Below, in pieces: positions 22,586 to 31,162 of a stretch of DNA of 64,000 bases (position 1 is the first letter of the stretch; every line of letters starts with the position of its first letter). Below the pieces are notes generated by a model, which was given only the letters and a program-made list of their open reading frames with translations, ran no database searches and was not told the DNA's origin. The stretch lies in the NCBI GenBank assembly GCA_036269895.1, contig DATBDN010000024.1, forward strand, positions 1 through 64,000. The letters are read 5' to 3'. The stretch comes from DATBDN01 sp036269895. GTDB lineage: Bacteria; Actinomycetota; Thermoleophilia; Solirubrobacterales; Thermoleophilaceae. The position numbers and the translations under genes were made by a program.

Positions 22586-25500
22586 CTATGCGGTACCGAG
22601 CGGCCCGAGGAAGCTGGCGTCGCGGTACAGCCGCGTGTCGCCGAGCGCCACGCGCACGATCCGATCCTGCTCGCGACGGTGCGCGACCGCATAGCCCTCG
22701 CCGGGGGAGGCACGCAGTTCGCGGCCGACGTAGTCGTAGTCGACGCCCACGGGGATGACCTCGTCGAGCCGGTACTTCATGAACGAGCGGGCGCCCATGT
22801 TCTTCGGCTCCTCCTGCACCCAGAGGATCTCCTTCAGGTTCGGGTAGCTCGCGAACAGCTGCTGGAGCTCGGCCTTCGGGAACGGGTAGAGCAGCTCGAC
22901 GCGCGCGACGGCGACGTCACGGGCTGCGGCGCGTTCGTCGTGGCCGACGAGGTCGTAGTAGATCTTGCCGCTGCACAGCACCAGGCGGTTGACCTCCTCG
23001 CGCGCGCCGGGCAGCGTCGGGTCGTCGAGGACAAGCTGGAAGTGACCGGTCGCGAGCTCCTCGGGTGTCGAGACCGCCGCCGGGTGCCGCAGCAGGCTCT
23101 TCGGCGTCATGATCACCAGCGGCCGCTGCTTGGCCACCAGCGCCTGGCGACGCAGCAGGTGGAAGTACTGCGCAGGCGTGGTCAGGTTGGCCACGCGGAG
23201 GTTGCCCTCGGCACACAGCTGCAGGAAGCGCTCCAGGCGGCCGCTCGAATGCTCCGGCCCCGAGCCCTCGTAGCCGTGCGGCAGCAGCAGCGACAGGCGC
23301 GAGGTCTGGCCCCACTTGGCCAGGCCGGAGGTGATGAACTGGTCGACGATCACCTGGGCGCCGTTCACGAAGTCGCCGAACTGCGCCTCCCAGAGCACCA
23401 GCGCATCCGGCGCCTGCACGCTGTAGCCGTACTCGAAGCCGAGCGCCGCCTGCTCCGACAGCGGGCTGTTGTGCAGCTCGAATGGGGCCTGGGCCGACGG
23501 GATGTGCTTGATCGGCGTGTGGCGCTCGCCGGTCGCGGCGTCGTGGAAGACCTGGTGGCGCTGGCTGAATGTGCCGCGCTCGACGTCCTGGCCAGTCAGG
23601 CGGATCGGCGTGCCCTGCACGAGCAGCGAGGAGAACGCCAGCGACTCTGCATGCGCCCACTCGAGGTTCTCGCCGTCGCTGAATGCCTTGCGCCGCTTCT
23701 CGATCTGCGGCTTGAGCTTGCGGTGGATCGTGAAGCCCTCGGGCACCTTGAGCAGCTGCTCGTTGAGCCCGGCGAGCGTCTCGCGCGGCACGCGCGTGTC
23801 CGGCTCGACGCTCTGGCCGCGGTCCAGCTGGTACTCGCCAGTGTCGGGGCCGCCGGTGAGCACCTCCTTCAGCTCGGCGTGCGCCTGCGACAGACGGCCG
23901 TAGCAGCGCTGCGCGAGCTCCTCGGCGTCCATCTCGGAGACCGAGCCCTCGGCCGCCAGCTGCTGCGCGTAGAGCGTGCGCACCGGCGGGTGCTTCTTGA
24001 TCTTCTCGTACATCGCCGGCTGCGTGTACGCGGGCTCGTCGGTCTCGTTGTGGCCGAAGCGGCGGTAGCCGATCAGGTCGATCACGACGTCGCGCGCGAA
24101 TTTGTCGCGGTACGCCATCGCCAGGCGAATCGCTGCGATCGATGCCTCCACGTCGTCGGCGTTGACGTGGATGATCGGCACGTCGAAGCCCTTCGCCAGG
24201 TCCGACGCGTAGCGCGTGGAGCGCGCATCGCTCGGCTCGGTGGTGAAGCCGATCTGGTTGTTCTGGATCAGGTGGACGGTGCCACCAGTGGCGTAGCCGC
24301 GCAGCGACTGCATGTTGAGCGTCTCGGCAACCGTCCCCTGGCCGGGGAACGCAGCGTCGCCGTGGACCAGCACCGGCACGACCGACGACGGATCGTGCGC
24401 GATGCCGCGGCCCTTGCGGCTGGTCTGGTCGGCGCGGGCGCGGCCCTCGACGACGGGGTCGACGAACTCGAGGTGGCTCGGGTTGGGCGACAGGGTCACC
24501 GTGAGCCGCTTGCCGGAGCGCGTGGTGTAGGTGCCCGAGGCGCCGTGGTGGTACTTGACGTCGCCGGTGCCGCCCTCGGGCAGCGCAATCTTCGAGGACT
24601 TGACCGCCTGCTGCTCGCCCTCGAACTCGGCGAGGATCGCCTCGTACGGACGGCCGACCGTGTGTGCCAGGACGTTCAGGCGGCCGCGGTGCGCCATGCC
24701 GATCACGACCTCGCGCCCGCCGCGGCGGCTGGCGATGTCGAGCGCCTCGTCGAGTATCGGGACGGTCACGTCAAGGCCCTCGATCGAGAACTGCTTCTTG
24801 CCAAGGAACGCCTTGTGCAGGTAACTCTCGAGCGCCTCGACCTGTGAGAGCCGCTCGAGGAGCCGGGTCTTCTCCTCGACGTCCAGCGGCTGGCGGAAGA
24901 GGTTCGACTCGATCGCCTGCCGCAGCCATACACGCTGCTCGTGGTCGGAGATGTGCTCGATCTCGTAGGCGATCGTGCCGCAGTAGGTTGCCTGCAGATG
25001 CGGCAACGCGTCCGCGAACGTCTGGCCCTCGACCGCGATCCGCAGGACGCGTGCCGGGATCTGCTCCATCAGCTCCGGCGTCAGGTTCACCGTCTCCGGA
25101 TTGAGCGCCGGGTCGCCCGGCGGCTCGCTGCCGAGCGGATCCAGGTTCGCGGCCAGGTGCCCGTGCATGCGGAACGCCTTGACGACCGAGGTGGCCGCCT
25201 GGACCGCTTGGAGCAGCCCCTCGTCGGGGATGGTCGAGACCGCCGGCTGCACCGAGGTCGGCACCGGGTCGTGCGCGGTGACCTGGGTGCCGGCGGCAGG
25301 CCCCTGCAGCACCTCCGCGGCGATGGCGCCGTCGACGCCCAGCGCCTCGAGGATCTCCTCATAGAAGTCGTTCTCGCCCTGCAGCAGGCCATCGATCGTC
25401 TTCAGGAACTGCCCGGACTCGGCGCCTTGGATGACGCGGTGGTCGTAGGTGGACGTCATCGTCATCACCTTCGAGATGCCGAGCTCCTTCGCGCGGCCCT

Positions 25501-26833
25501 TCAGGCCCGCCGGGTAGCCAAGCGCGCCGGCGGCGATGATCGTCCCCTGCCCGGGCATGAGCCGCGGAACCGAGGCGACGGTTCCGATACCGCCCGGGTT
25601 CGTCAGCGTGATGTTGGCGCCCTGGTAGGCGTCCGCCCCCAACGTGTTGTCGCGTGCGCCGGCGACGGCGTCGTCGTAGCGCGTCGCGAACTCGTCGAAG
25701 GTGAGCCTGTTGGCGCCGTGGATGACGGGCACGACGAGCGAGCGTGTGCCGTCCTTGCGCTCCACGTCGACTGCCAGGCCGATGTTCACGCCGCCGGGAA
25801 CGATCCGGAACGGCTTGCCGTCGCGCTCCTCGAACGAGTGCGCCATGACTGGCATCTCCTCGGCCGCTTCGACGATCGCCCAGGCGATGATGTGCGTGAA
25901 CGAGATCTTCTTGCCCGCGCTCTTCAGCGCGCCGCGGCGGCGGTCGAGCGTGTCGACCTCGAGTGTGCGGAAGCTGGTCGCGGTCGGGATGGAGCGGCTC
26001 TGCTCCATGAAGCGGGCGAGCGTTGCGGCGGGTCCGCGCAGCGGCTTGGCCTCGGCAGTCGCAGGCGTTGCCCCGTTCTCCTGGTCGAGAACGTCCTCCT
26101 TGGTGATGCGGCCACGGGGTCCGCTGCCCTTGATCGAAGACAGATCGATTCCGAGATCCGCCGCAATCCGTGCTGCGACCGGGGTTGCATTCACATCGCC
26201 GTTCCCCGCCGGAGCCGCAACCGGCTTCGGCTCGGCTTGGTGCGCGCCGCCGTTTTGAGGCGCTGCGGTCACCGCCATCGGAGAGATGCGACAGAGAACG
26301 TCGCCGACCCTCACGGTCTCGTCGGGCGCAGCCAGGATCTCCGCGACGATCCCCGCGACGGGTGATGGCAGCTCTGCATCGATCTTGTCCGTGGAAATCT
26401 CCGCCAGACCCTGCTCCTGCTTGACCGTGTCCCCGACCTCGACCAACCACTCGAGCAGCGTGCCTTCGCTGACTGATTCACCCATGGACGGGACGACCAC
26501 GTCGACCAGCTCGCCTTCTTCCTTCGCATCCGATTCCATGGATGCCTGGGCCGCAAGAGCGGGATCCCCGCCATTCGAACCCTCCTCCACGGAGATTTCG
26601 CCGAGAATGGCGCCGACGGCGACGGTCTCGTCCGCTTGGACGTTGATGGCCGTCAGCGTGCCGGATGCCGGCGCCGGGACTTCAGCGTCGACCTTGTCGG
26701 TCGAGACTTCGACGATCGGCTCGTCGGCCTCGACGCTATCCCCCACCTGCTTGCGCCACTCGAGAACCGTTCCCTCGGTCACCGATTCCCCCATCGCGGG
26801 CAGGGTGATCTGGACCGTCGTGCGGGTTTCCAT
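22586..26833 (-). CDS. kgd: E2-E1 fusion 2-oxoglutarate dehydrogenase (Kgd/OdhA type) with two lipoyl domains
   Basis: A 1415-residue TCA-cycle enzyme. From ATG 26833: lipoyl domain 1 (about 4-80, lipoyl Lys K47 in STDKVDAE), lipoyl domain 2 (about 108-185, K150 in STDKIDAE), an E3-binding domain (about 215-250, TPVAARIAADLGID), an E2 succinyltransferase core (about 270-500, H465 in STYDHRVIQG), then a thiamine-diphosphate E1 (about 560-1415) with GMAHRGRLNVLAHTVGRP, HGDAAFPGQG and RRFGHNETDEP. Mycobacterial Kgd and corynebacterial OdhA are about 1220-1230 residues and lack N-terminal lipoyl domains, so this is a more complete fusion. A TTG five codons upstream is the alternative start. No Shine-Dalgarno is seen. 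Confidence 0.95.
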   Translation of the reverse strand: METRTTVQITLPAMGESVTEGTVLEWRKQVGDSVEADEPIVEVSTDKVDAEVPAPASGTLTAINVQADETVAVGAILGEISVEEGSNGGDPALAAQASMESDAKEEGELVDVVVPSMGESVSEGTLLEWLVEVGDTVKQEQGLAEISTDKIDAELPSPVAGIVAEILAAPDETVRVGDVLCRISPMAVTAAPQNGGAHQAEPKPVAAPAGNGDVNATPVAARIAADLGIDLSSIKGSGPRGRITKEDVLDQENGATPATAEAKPLRGPAATLARFMEQSRSIPTATSFRTLEVDTLDRRRGALKSAGKKISFTHIIAWAIVEAAEEMPVMAHSFEERDGKPFRIVPGGVNIGLAVDVERKDGTRSLVVPVIHGANRLTFDEFATRYDDAVAGARDNTLGADAYQGANITLTNPGGIGTVASVPRLMPGQGTIIAAGALGYPAGLKGRAKELGISKVMTMTSTYDHRVIQGAESGQFLKTIDGLLQGENDFYEEILEALGVDGAIAAEVLQGPAAGTQVTAHDPVPTSVQPAVSTIPDEGLLQAVQAATSVVKAFRMHGHLAANLDPLGSEPPGDPALNPETVNLTPELMEQIPARVLRIAVEGQTFADALPHLQATYCGTIAYEIEHISDHEQRVWLRQAIESNLFRQPLDVEEKTRLLERLSQVEALESYLHKAFLGKKQFSIEGLDVTVPILDEALDIASRRGGREVVIGMAHRGRLNVLAHTVGRPYEAILAEFEGEQQAVKSSKIALPEGGTGDVKYHHGASGTYTTRSGKRLTVTLSPNPSHLEFVDPVVEGRARADQTSRKGRGIAHDPSSVVPVLVHGDAAFPGQGTVAETLNMQSLRGYATGGTVHLIQNNQIGFTTEPSDARSTRYASDLAKGFDVPIIHVNADDVEASIAAIRLAMAYRDKFARDVVIDLIGYRRFGHNETDEPAYTQPAMYEKIKKHPPVRTLYAQQLAAEGSVSEMDAEELAQRCYGRLSQAHAELKEVLTGGPDTGEYQLDRGQSVEPDTRVPRETLAGLNEQLLKVPEGFTIHRKLKPQIEKRRKAFSDGENLEWAHAESLAFSSLLVQGTPIRLTGQDVERGTFSQRHQVFHDAATGERHTPIKHIPSAQAPFELHNSPLSEQAALGFEYGYSVQAPDALVLWEAQFGDFVNGAQVIVDQFITSGLAKWGQTSRLSLLLPHGYEGSGPEHSSGRLERFLQLCAEGNLRVANLTTPAQYFHLLRRQALVAKQRPLVIMTPKSLLRHPAAVSTPEELATGHFQLVLDDPTLPGAREEVNRLVLCSGKIYYDLVGHDERAAARDVAVARVELLYPFPKAELQQLFASYPNLKEILWVQEEPKNMGARSFMKYRLDEVIPVGVDYDYVGRELRASPGEGYAVAHRREQDRIVRVALGDTRLYRDASFLGPLGTA

Positions 26834-26856
26834 GTGCAAAAAGGACAATAGCCCGC
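26834..26856. promoter_or_regulatory. 23-bp divergent start region with a possible shared -10 element
   Basis: Only 23 bp separate the ATG of the dehydrogenase fusion (minus) and the GTG of the flavoenzyme (plus). The centre GACAATAG reads TATTGT on the minus strand, placed about 10 bases before that ATG, and GACAAT on the plus strand, about 9 bases before that GTG. Both transcripts would be leaderless. This is a weak sequence match. Confidence 0.35.
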
Positions 26857-28374
26857 GTGTACAAGCCGCCGAACCATTGGGGATGGGGATTTCAGGAGCA
26901 GCGTCCGCCTCGAGACCAGGTGGCCGAGATCGCGCGGCTTGCCGGCGAGCGGCTCGGGTTCCAGCCCGCCGAGATCGAAGACGGGGTCCCGCTCGACGCC
27001 GTTGAGCTGCCGCCGCCGCGAATCAAGCCGCCGGACGCGCTGGCGCGCGTGTTCACCGATGACACCGTCGAGCGCGCCGGCCACACCTACGGGAAGGCCT
27101 ACCGGGACATCGTGCGGGCCTTCCGCGGGCGTTACGACAACCCGCCGGATTGGGTGGCGCACCCGCGCGACGAGGCCGACGTGGAGGCGATCCTCGAGTG
27201 GGCGGCGGATGCGCGCGTGGCCGTCATCCCCTATGGCGGCGGGACGTCGGTGGTGGGTGGCGTCGAGGCGCGCTTCGACGGACCCGCCGTTTCACTGGAC
27301 ATCCGTGCTCTGAATCGGGTGCTGGAGGTCGATCGGGTGTCCAGCGCCGCGCGCATCCAGGCCGGGGTCCTCGGCCCGGCGCTCGAGGACCAGCTGCGCG
27401 AGCACGATCTCACGCTGCGCCACTTCCCGCAGTCGTTCGAGTTCTCGTCGCTCGGAGGCTGGATCGCCACGCGCGCCGGTGGCCACTTCGCGACGCTCTA
27501 CACGCACATCGACGAACTGGTCGAGTCGGTCCGGGCGCTCACGCCAAGCGGCTGGTGGGAGAGCCGGCGGCTGCCCGGCTCGGGCGCGGGCCCCAGCCCG
27601 GATCGGATGCTGATCGGATCGGAGGGCATCCTCGGCGTGATCACCGAGGCGTGGATGCGCGTGCGGCCGCGACCGCGATACCGAGCCTCCGCGACCGTCC
27701 ACTTCGACTCGTTCGAGCAGGGCGCCGAGGTCGTGCGCGCGATCGCGCAGTCCGGCCTCTACCCGTCTAACTGCCGCTTGCTCGACGAGGCCGAGGGCAA
27801 GCTGACCGGCGTGTCGGAGCAGACGATGCTGGTGCTGGGCTTCGAGTCCGCCGACCACCCGGTGGATGCGTGGATGAGCCGGGCGCTCGAGATCTGCGGG
27901 CGCGCGCCCAGCTCGACCGAGTCGGGCGCCGGAGGCAACTGGCGCAGCGCGTTCCTGGCGATGCCGTACCTGCGTGACACGCTCATCCAGGCCGGCATCC
28001 TGAACGACACCTTCGAGACGGCGATCACGTGGAACAGGCTCGGTGACCTGCGCGAGGCTGTGCGGGAAGCCGTCCCGCACGCCACCTGCCGTTTCACGCA
28101 CGTATATCCCGACGGCCCGGCGCCCTACTTCACCGTGGTCGAGCCCGCACGGCGCGGCTCGGAGCTCGAGCAATGGGACGAGATCAAGGGACGCGCCTCA
28201 GAGGCGGTCCTGTCCGCGGGTGGGACGATCACGCACCACCACGCGGTGGGGAGGGATCACCGTCCGTGGTACGACCGTCAGCGGCCGGAGCCGTTTGCGC
28301 AGGGGCTAGCCGCGCTGAAGACCGCGCTGGACCCTGGGTGGATCCTCAACCCCGGGACTTTGCTTTCGCAATGA
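26857..28374 (+). CDS. FAD-linked oxidase, alkyldihydroxyacetone-phosphate synthase-like
   Basis: A 505-residue flavoprotein of the VAO/PCMH fold. FAD-binding marks are VAVIPYGGGTSVVGGVE and SLGGWIATRAGGH; the C-terminal cap ends in the His cluster ITHHHAVGRDHRPWYDRQ, the site of the alkylglycerone-phosphate synthase group. Those enzymes replace the acyl chain of acyl-DHAP with an alkyl chain and make ether lipids without net redox change. Length and the NHWGWGF start fit this subgroup rather than D-lactate dehydrogenases. The start is GTG 26857. Its 3' end overlaps the FlgM-like gene by 29 bp. Confidence 0.8.
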   Translation: MYKPPNHWGWGFQEQRPPRDQVAEIARLAGERLGFQPAEIEDGVPLDAVELPPPRIKPPDALARVFTDDTVERAGHTYGKAYRDIVRAFRGRYDNPPDWVAHPRDEADVEAILEWAADARVAVIPYGGGTSVVGGVEARFDGPAVSLDIRALNRVLEVDRVSSAARIQAGVLGPALEDQLREHDLTLRHFPQSFEFSSLGGWIATRAGGHFATLYTHIDELVESVRALTPSGWWESRRLPGSGAGPSPDRMLIGSEGILGVITEAWMRVRPRPRYRASATVHFDSFEQGAEVVRAIAQSGLYPSNCRLLDEAEGKLTGVSEQTMLVLGFESADHPVDAWMSRALEICGRAPSSTESGAGGNWRSAFLAMPYLRDTLIQAGILNDTFETAITWNRLGDLREAVREAVPHATCRFTHVYPDGPAPYFTVVEPARRGSELEQWDEIKGRASEAVLSAGGTITHHHAVGRDHRPWYDRQRPEPFAQGLAALKTALDPGWILNPGTLLSQ

Positions 28375-28534
28375 CGTCGCTCAGGCTACGACGCACCATG
28401 GCGCCCGCAACGCGGCGGTCGCTCACGTGGTACGTCCCCTCGTCGATGCTTTTCCGCAGGTTGTCAAGCCTTTCCTGGCGGAAATTCTCGGCGAGACGGC
28501 CATCGCCGTCTGTCTGGTGCTTCGGACGGGACAT
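28346..28534 (-). CDS. FlgM-like anti-sigma-28 family small protein
   Basis: A 62-residue protein whose core, ERLDNLRKSIDEGTYHVSDR then RVAGAMVRRSL, follows the FlgM pattern (RxExIxxLRxxIxxGxYxVxxxxVAxxIL). FlgM binds and inhibits the flagellar sigma factor FliA. No flagellar gene is present in the window, so here it may act on a WhiG/FliA-like factor controlling pili. ATG 28534 has only a weak Shine-Dalgarno; a strong AAGGAGAG lies about 25 bases further up, followed by ATG CTC TCG TAG, a three-codon frame. The gene overlaps the 3' end of the flavoenzyme gene by 29 bp. Confidence 0.65.
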   Translation of the reverse strand: MSRPKHQTDGDGRLAENFRQERLDNLRKSIDEGTYHVSDRRVAGAMVRRSLSDVIAKAKSRG

Positions 28535-28591
28535 CTCAGGTCTACGAGAGCATCGTCGCTCTCCTTACATAACTTGATACCCACTCGACGA

Positions 28592-29578
28592 ATGTCTCAA
28601 AAACGGCAACTAGCCAGAGCCGACCGAATTCTCCACGGTTTGTGGAGGTTGCGGCTCCCGCTGCCGTGGCCAGGCGTGCCACATGTGAACGCCTGGGCGA
28701 TCAGCGCGGGCAGCGGCGTGGTGCTGGTGGACACCGGCCTGGCGGAGCCCGGCGCACTCGCGCAGTTCGAGTTGGCGCTGCGGGAGGCCGGGCTGCGGCT
28801 GGAGCACATCCGGCTCCTCGTGTGCACGCATGCGCACTCCGATCACTACGGGCTCGCCGGGTCGATCGTCGACGCCGCGGGCTGTGAGCTGTGGATGCAC
28901 CCCAACCATGCGCACATGACCGCGCACCTGGACGAGCCGGAGCACATGCTCGAGCGGCGGATCGAGGTTGCGCGGCAGAGCGGGGTACCCGATTCGCTCA
29001 TCGCAAGCACGTACGAGGCGCGGCGCGGGCAGCCGCTCGGCGTGGACCGCTTCGTGGAGCCGGACCGCGATCTGCTGCCAGGCGTCGAGGTAGAGACCGA
29101 CCTCGGCCGGTGGCAGGTCTACGAGACGCCCGGTCATGCGCCGTCGCACATCTGCCTGTACCAGCCGGACCGCAGGCTGCTGATCTCGGGCGACCACCTA
29201 CTCGGCCGCATTTCGCTCTACTACGACTTCGGCTACACGCCCGACCCGGCCGGCGAGTACCTGGAGTCACTCGACCTCGTCGACCGCCTCGACAGCGACC
29301 TGTGCCTTGCGGGCCACGCGCGTCCCTTCCGCGACGTGAGGAAGAAGATCGCGGCCACGCGCGGGACGGTGCTCGAGCGGATCGAGCGTGTGCGTGCGTG
29401 CCTGGACGGCGTGCCGAAGACGCCGTTCGAGATCGTGCCGCAGTTCGTCGAGGACCCAGACCCGAGTCCGATGATGCTCAACTGGGCCCTGACTGAGGTG
29501 CTCGTCTACCTGAACCACCTCGAGAAGCGCGACCACGCGCAGCGCCACCAGGGCGACGTAGCGACCTGGACTCTCTAA
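28592..29578 (+). CDS. Metallo-beta-lactamase-fold hydrolase
   Basis: A 328-residue protein of the MBL fold. Metal ligands are in LLVCTHAHSDHYGLAG (HxHxDH), the later His in YETPGHAPSHICL, Asp in LLISGDHLLG and His in LCLAGHARPF. The C-terminal helical part (FEIVPQFVEDPDPSPMMLNW) resembles actinobacterial MBL proteins related to thioesterase or lactonase groups. Substrate unknown. ATG 28592 is about 57 bp from the divergent FlgM-like start, so the promoters share this gap. Confidence 0.88.
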   Translation: MSQKRQLARADRILHGLWRLRLPLPWPGVPHVNAWAISAGSGVVLVDTGLAEPGALAQFELALREAGLRLEHIRLLVCTHAHSDHYGLAGSIVDAAGCELWMHPNHAHMTAHLDEPEHMLERRIEVARQSGVPDSLIASTYEARRGQPLGVDRFVEPDRDLLPGVEVETDLGRWQVYETPGHAPSHICLYQPDRRLLISGDHLLGRISLYYDFGYTPDPAGEYLESLDLVDRLDSDLCLAGHARPFRDVRKKIAATRGTVLERIERVRACLDGVPKTPFEIVPQFVEDPDPSPMMLNWALTEVLVYLNHLEKRDHAQRHQGDVATWTL

Positions 29579-29592
29579 GGGCGAAGCCGCCC
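29579..29592 (+). terminator. Hairpin between convergent genes
   Basis: GGGCG (29579-29583), loop AAGC, CGCCC (29588-29592) directly after the MBL stop codon, followed by a second small hairpin GGCC-GAA-GGCC. No T-run. It may serve the MBL gene and the convergent metF. Confidence 0.4.
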
Positions 29593-29628
29593 GATCATGA
29601 AGGCCGAAGGCCGGTCTCCGGTTCGCGC

Positions 29629-30516
29629 TCAGGCCCGGGAGACCGCGGGCATCCAGCTGCGCAGCGCGGCCAGGATCGCCCGCGTCGCCGGGGACTTGTT
29701 CAGCGTGTAGTAGTGGATCCCCGGCGCGCCCCTCGCCAGCAGCTCCACCGACTGGAGGGCGGCGTAGGCGACGCCCAGGTCGGCGACCGCGTCCAGGTCG
29801 TCCTTGCGCTCACCGAGCTCGCGCTCGAAGCGGTCGGGGAAGCGCGACTTGCAGAGCTCGGCGATCCGCTTGATCTGCGTGTAGTTCGTCACCGGCCAGA
29901 TACCGGGGATGATCGGCACTTCGATGCAGGCCGCGCGCGCCTCGTCGACGAAGTTGAAGTAATCCTGGTTGTCGAAGAAGAGCTGCGTGATCAGGAAAGT
30001 CGCGCCCGTGTCGACCTTGCGCTTCAGATAGCGCAGGTCCTCCTCGAGTGACGGCGCGTCCGGGTGGACCTCGGGGAAGCAGGCGGCGCCGACGCAGAAG
30101 TCGTAGTCGGACTTGATCAGCTCGATCAGCTCGACCGAGTAGTGCAGTCCCTCCGGATGCGCGAGCCACTCGGTCTCGCCGGCCGGCGGGTCACCGCGCA
30201 GGGCCAGCACGTTGTCGATGCCGGCGTCGGCGATCTCGTCGAGCTGCCGGCGCAGCCCGTCGACGGATTGCCCGACCAGCGACAGGTGGGCCATCGCCTC
30301 GATGCCGTAGTCCTGCTTGATCGACTTGACGATCTCGACCGTCTTCTCGCGCGTCGAGCCACCCGCGCCGTACGTCACCGACACGAAGGCCGGCTGATCG
30401 TCCTTCAGGTCGTCGAGCGCCGCGCGCAGGTTCGCTTCGCCCTCGGGAGTCTTCGGTGGGAAGAACTCGAAGGAGAAGGCCGGCTGGTGCTCATCGAGGA
30501 TCTGTTCGATTCGCAT
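29629..30516 (-). CDS. metF: 5,10-Methylenetetrahydrofolate reductase
   Basis: A 295-residue FAD-dependent TIM-barrel enzyme that makes 5-methyl-THF for methionine synthesis; normal MetF length. Family blocks are FSFEFFPPKTPEGE with the catalytic Glu, FVSVTYGAGGSTREKT, VLALRGDPPAG, ITQLFFDN and the C-terminal PGIHYYTLNKS. ATG 30516 is inside the 3' end of the upstream small gene (26-bp overlap), so translation is probably coupled. It is the last gene of a minus-strand run that starts at the modular glycosidase-like gene. Confidence 0.95.
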   Translation of the reverse strand: MRIEQILDEHQPAFSFEFFPPKTPEGEANLRAALDDLKDDQPAFVSVTYGAGGSTREKTVEIVKSIKQDYGIEAMAHLSLVGQSVDGLRRQLDEIADAGIDNVLALRGDPPAGETEWLAHPEGLHYSVELIELIKSDYDFCVGAACFPEVHPDAPSLEEDLRYLKRKVDTGATFLITQLFFDNQDYFNFVDEARAACIEVPIIPGIWPVTNYTQIKRIAELCKSRFPDRFERELGERKDDLDAVADLGVAYAALQSVELLARGAPGIHYYTLNKSPATRAILAALRSWMPAVSRA

Positions 30517-30808
30517 CGCCGTCAGAGTCAAGCAACTCGATGTCGAGGCCGACCGCGACCTGGCGCTTGCCATGCAGGCTGTAGTGGACGTCGACCGAGT
30601 CGTTCTTGCCATAGAAGCCTGCAATCGACAGCGCCATCGAGAGCCAGCGCCAGAAGCCGAGCTTGCCCTCCTTCTCCAGATGCTTGGGGAAGATCAGGCG
30701 GCCGCCCTCGATCACGTAGTCCTGTCCCGGCTTCTGCTGGACGCCGTTCACGAAGACGTCGAACGGCGGCTCGGCGCCGCGTGGCAGCTGGACCGCGGAT
30801 CTGGTCAC
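30491..30808 (-). CDS. Hypothetical protein
   Basis: A 105-residue protein with no recognised family. The front half (PPFDVFVNGVQQKPGQDYVIEGGRLIFP) looks like a small beta domain, and the middle KLGFWRWLSMALSIAGFYGK is amphipathic or membrane-touching. GTG 30808 overlaps the previous stop (GTGA) and its own 3' end overlaps metF by 26 bp, so it is well supported as part of the operon. Confidence 0.65.
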   Translation of the reverse strand: MTRSAVQLPRGAEPPFDVFVNGVQQKPGQDYVIEGGRLIFPKHLEKEGKLGFWRWLSMALSIAGFYGKNDSVDVHYSLHGKRQVAVGLDIELLDSDGDANRTDPR

Positions 30809-31158
30809 GACCCGAGGCTAGTCACCGTGATCCGCCGGATTGCATCGTATGCCGACTCCCCGTCCGTGCGCTCAACTGGCCTGCGGATCCAACGGCCGGT
30901 GAAGGGGACCGCACTCCCGTCGCCTCGTACGTCGACACCGACGCGCAGGCCGCGCGGGCCACCCAGCTCCAGCCGCGCCGTCACCTGATCCTCGGGCTCG
31001 TAGCGCCGCATCAGGCTGCCGCCGACCACCTCCGCGTCGGCCTCGCCCTGGAGCACATGGCCGCGGCGTTCAAGCGCGGTGAGAGCCGAGTCGAGACTGT
31101 CGAAGCGCTCGTGCTCGACCGTCCCGCTGATGCGGGTGGTCACCGTGAAGCGCGCCAT
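30805..31158 (-). CDS. Hypothetical protein
   Basis: A 117-residue protein with no recognised family. It contains FTVTTRISGTVEHERFDSLD followed by a short helix (SALTALERRGHVL) and beta-rich segments. No signal peptide or membrane helix. ATG 31158 begins four bases after the stop of the modular glycosidase-like gene; its stop overlaps the next GTG. Confidence 0.65.
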   Translation of the reverse strand: MARFTVTTRISGTVEHERFDSLDSALTALERRGHVLQGEADAEVVGGSLMRRYEPEDQVTARLELGGPRGLRVGVDVRGDGSAVPFTGRWIRRPVERTDGESAYDAIRRITVTSLGS

Positions 31159-31162
31159 TGCC

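Noticed and set aside
22679..24847. 722-residue open frame on the plus strand
   Set aside because: Antisense to the E1 part of the 2-oxoglutarate dehydrogenase fusion and without any family motif.
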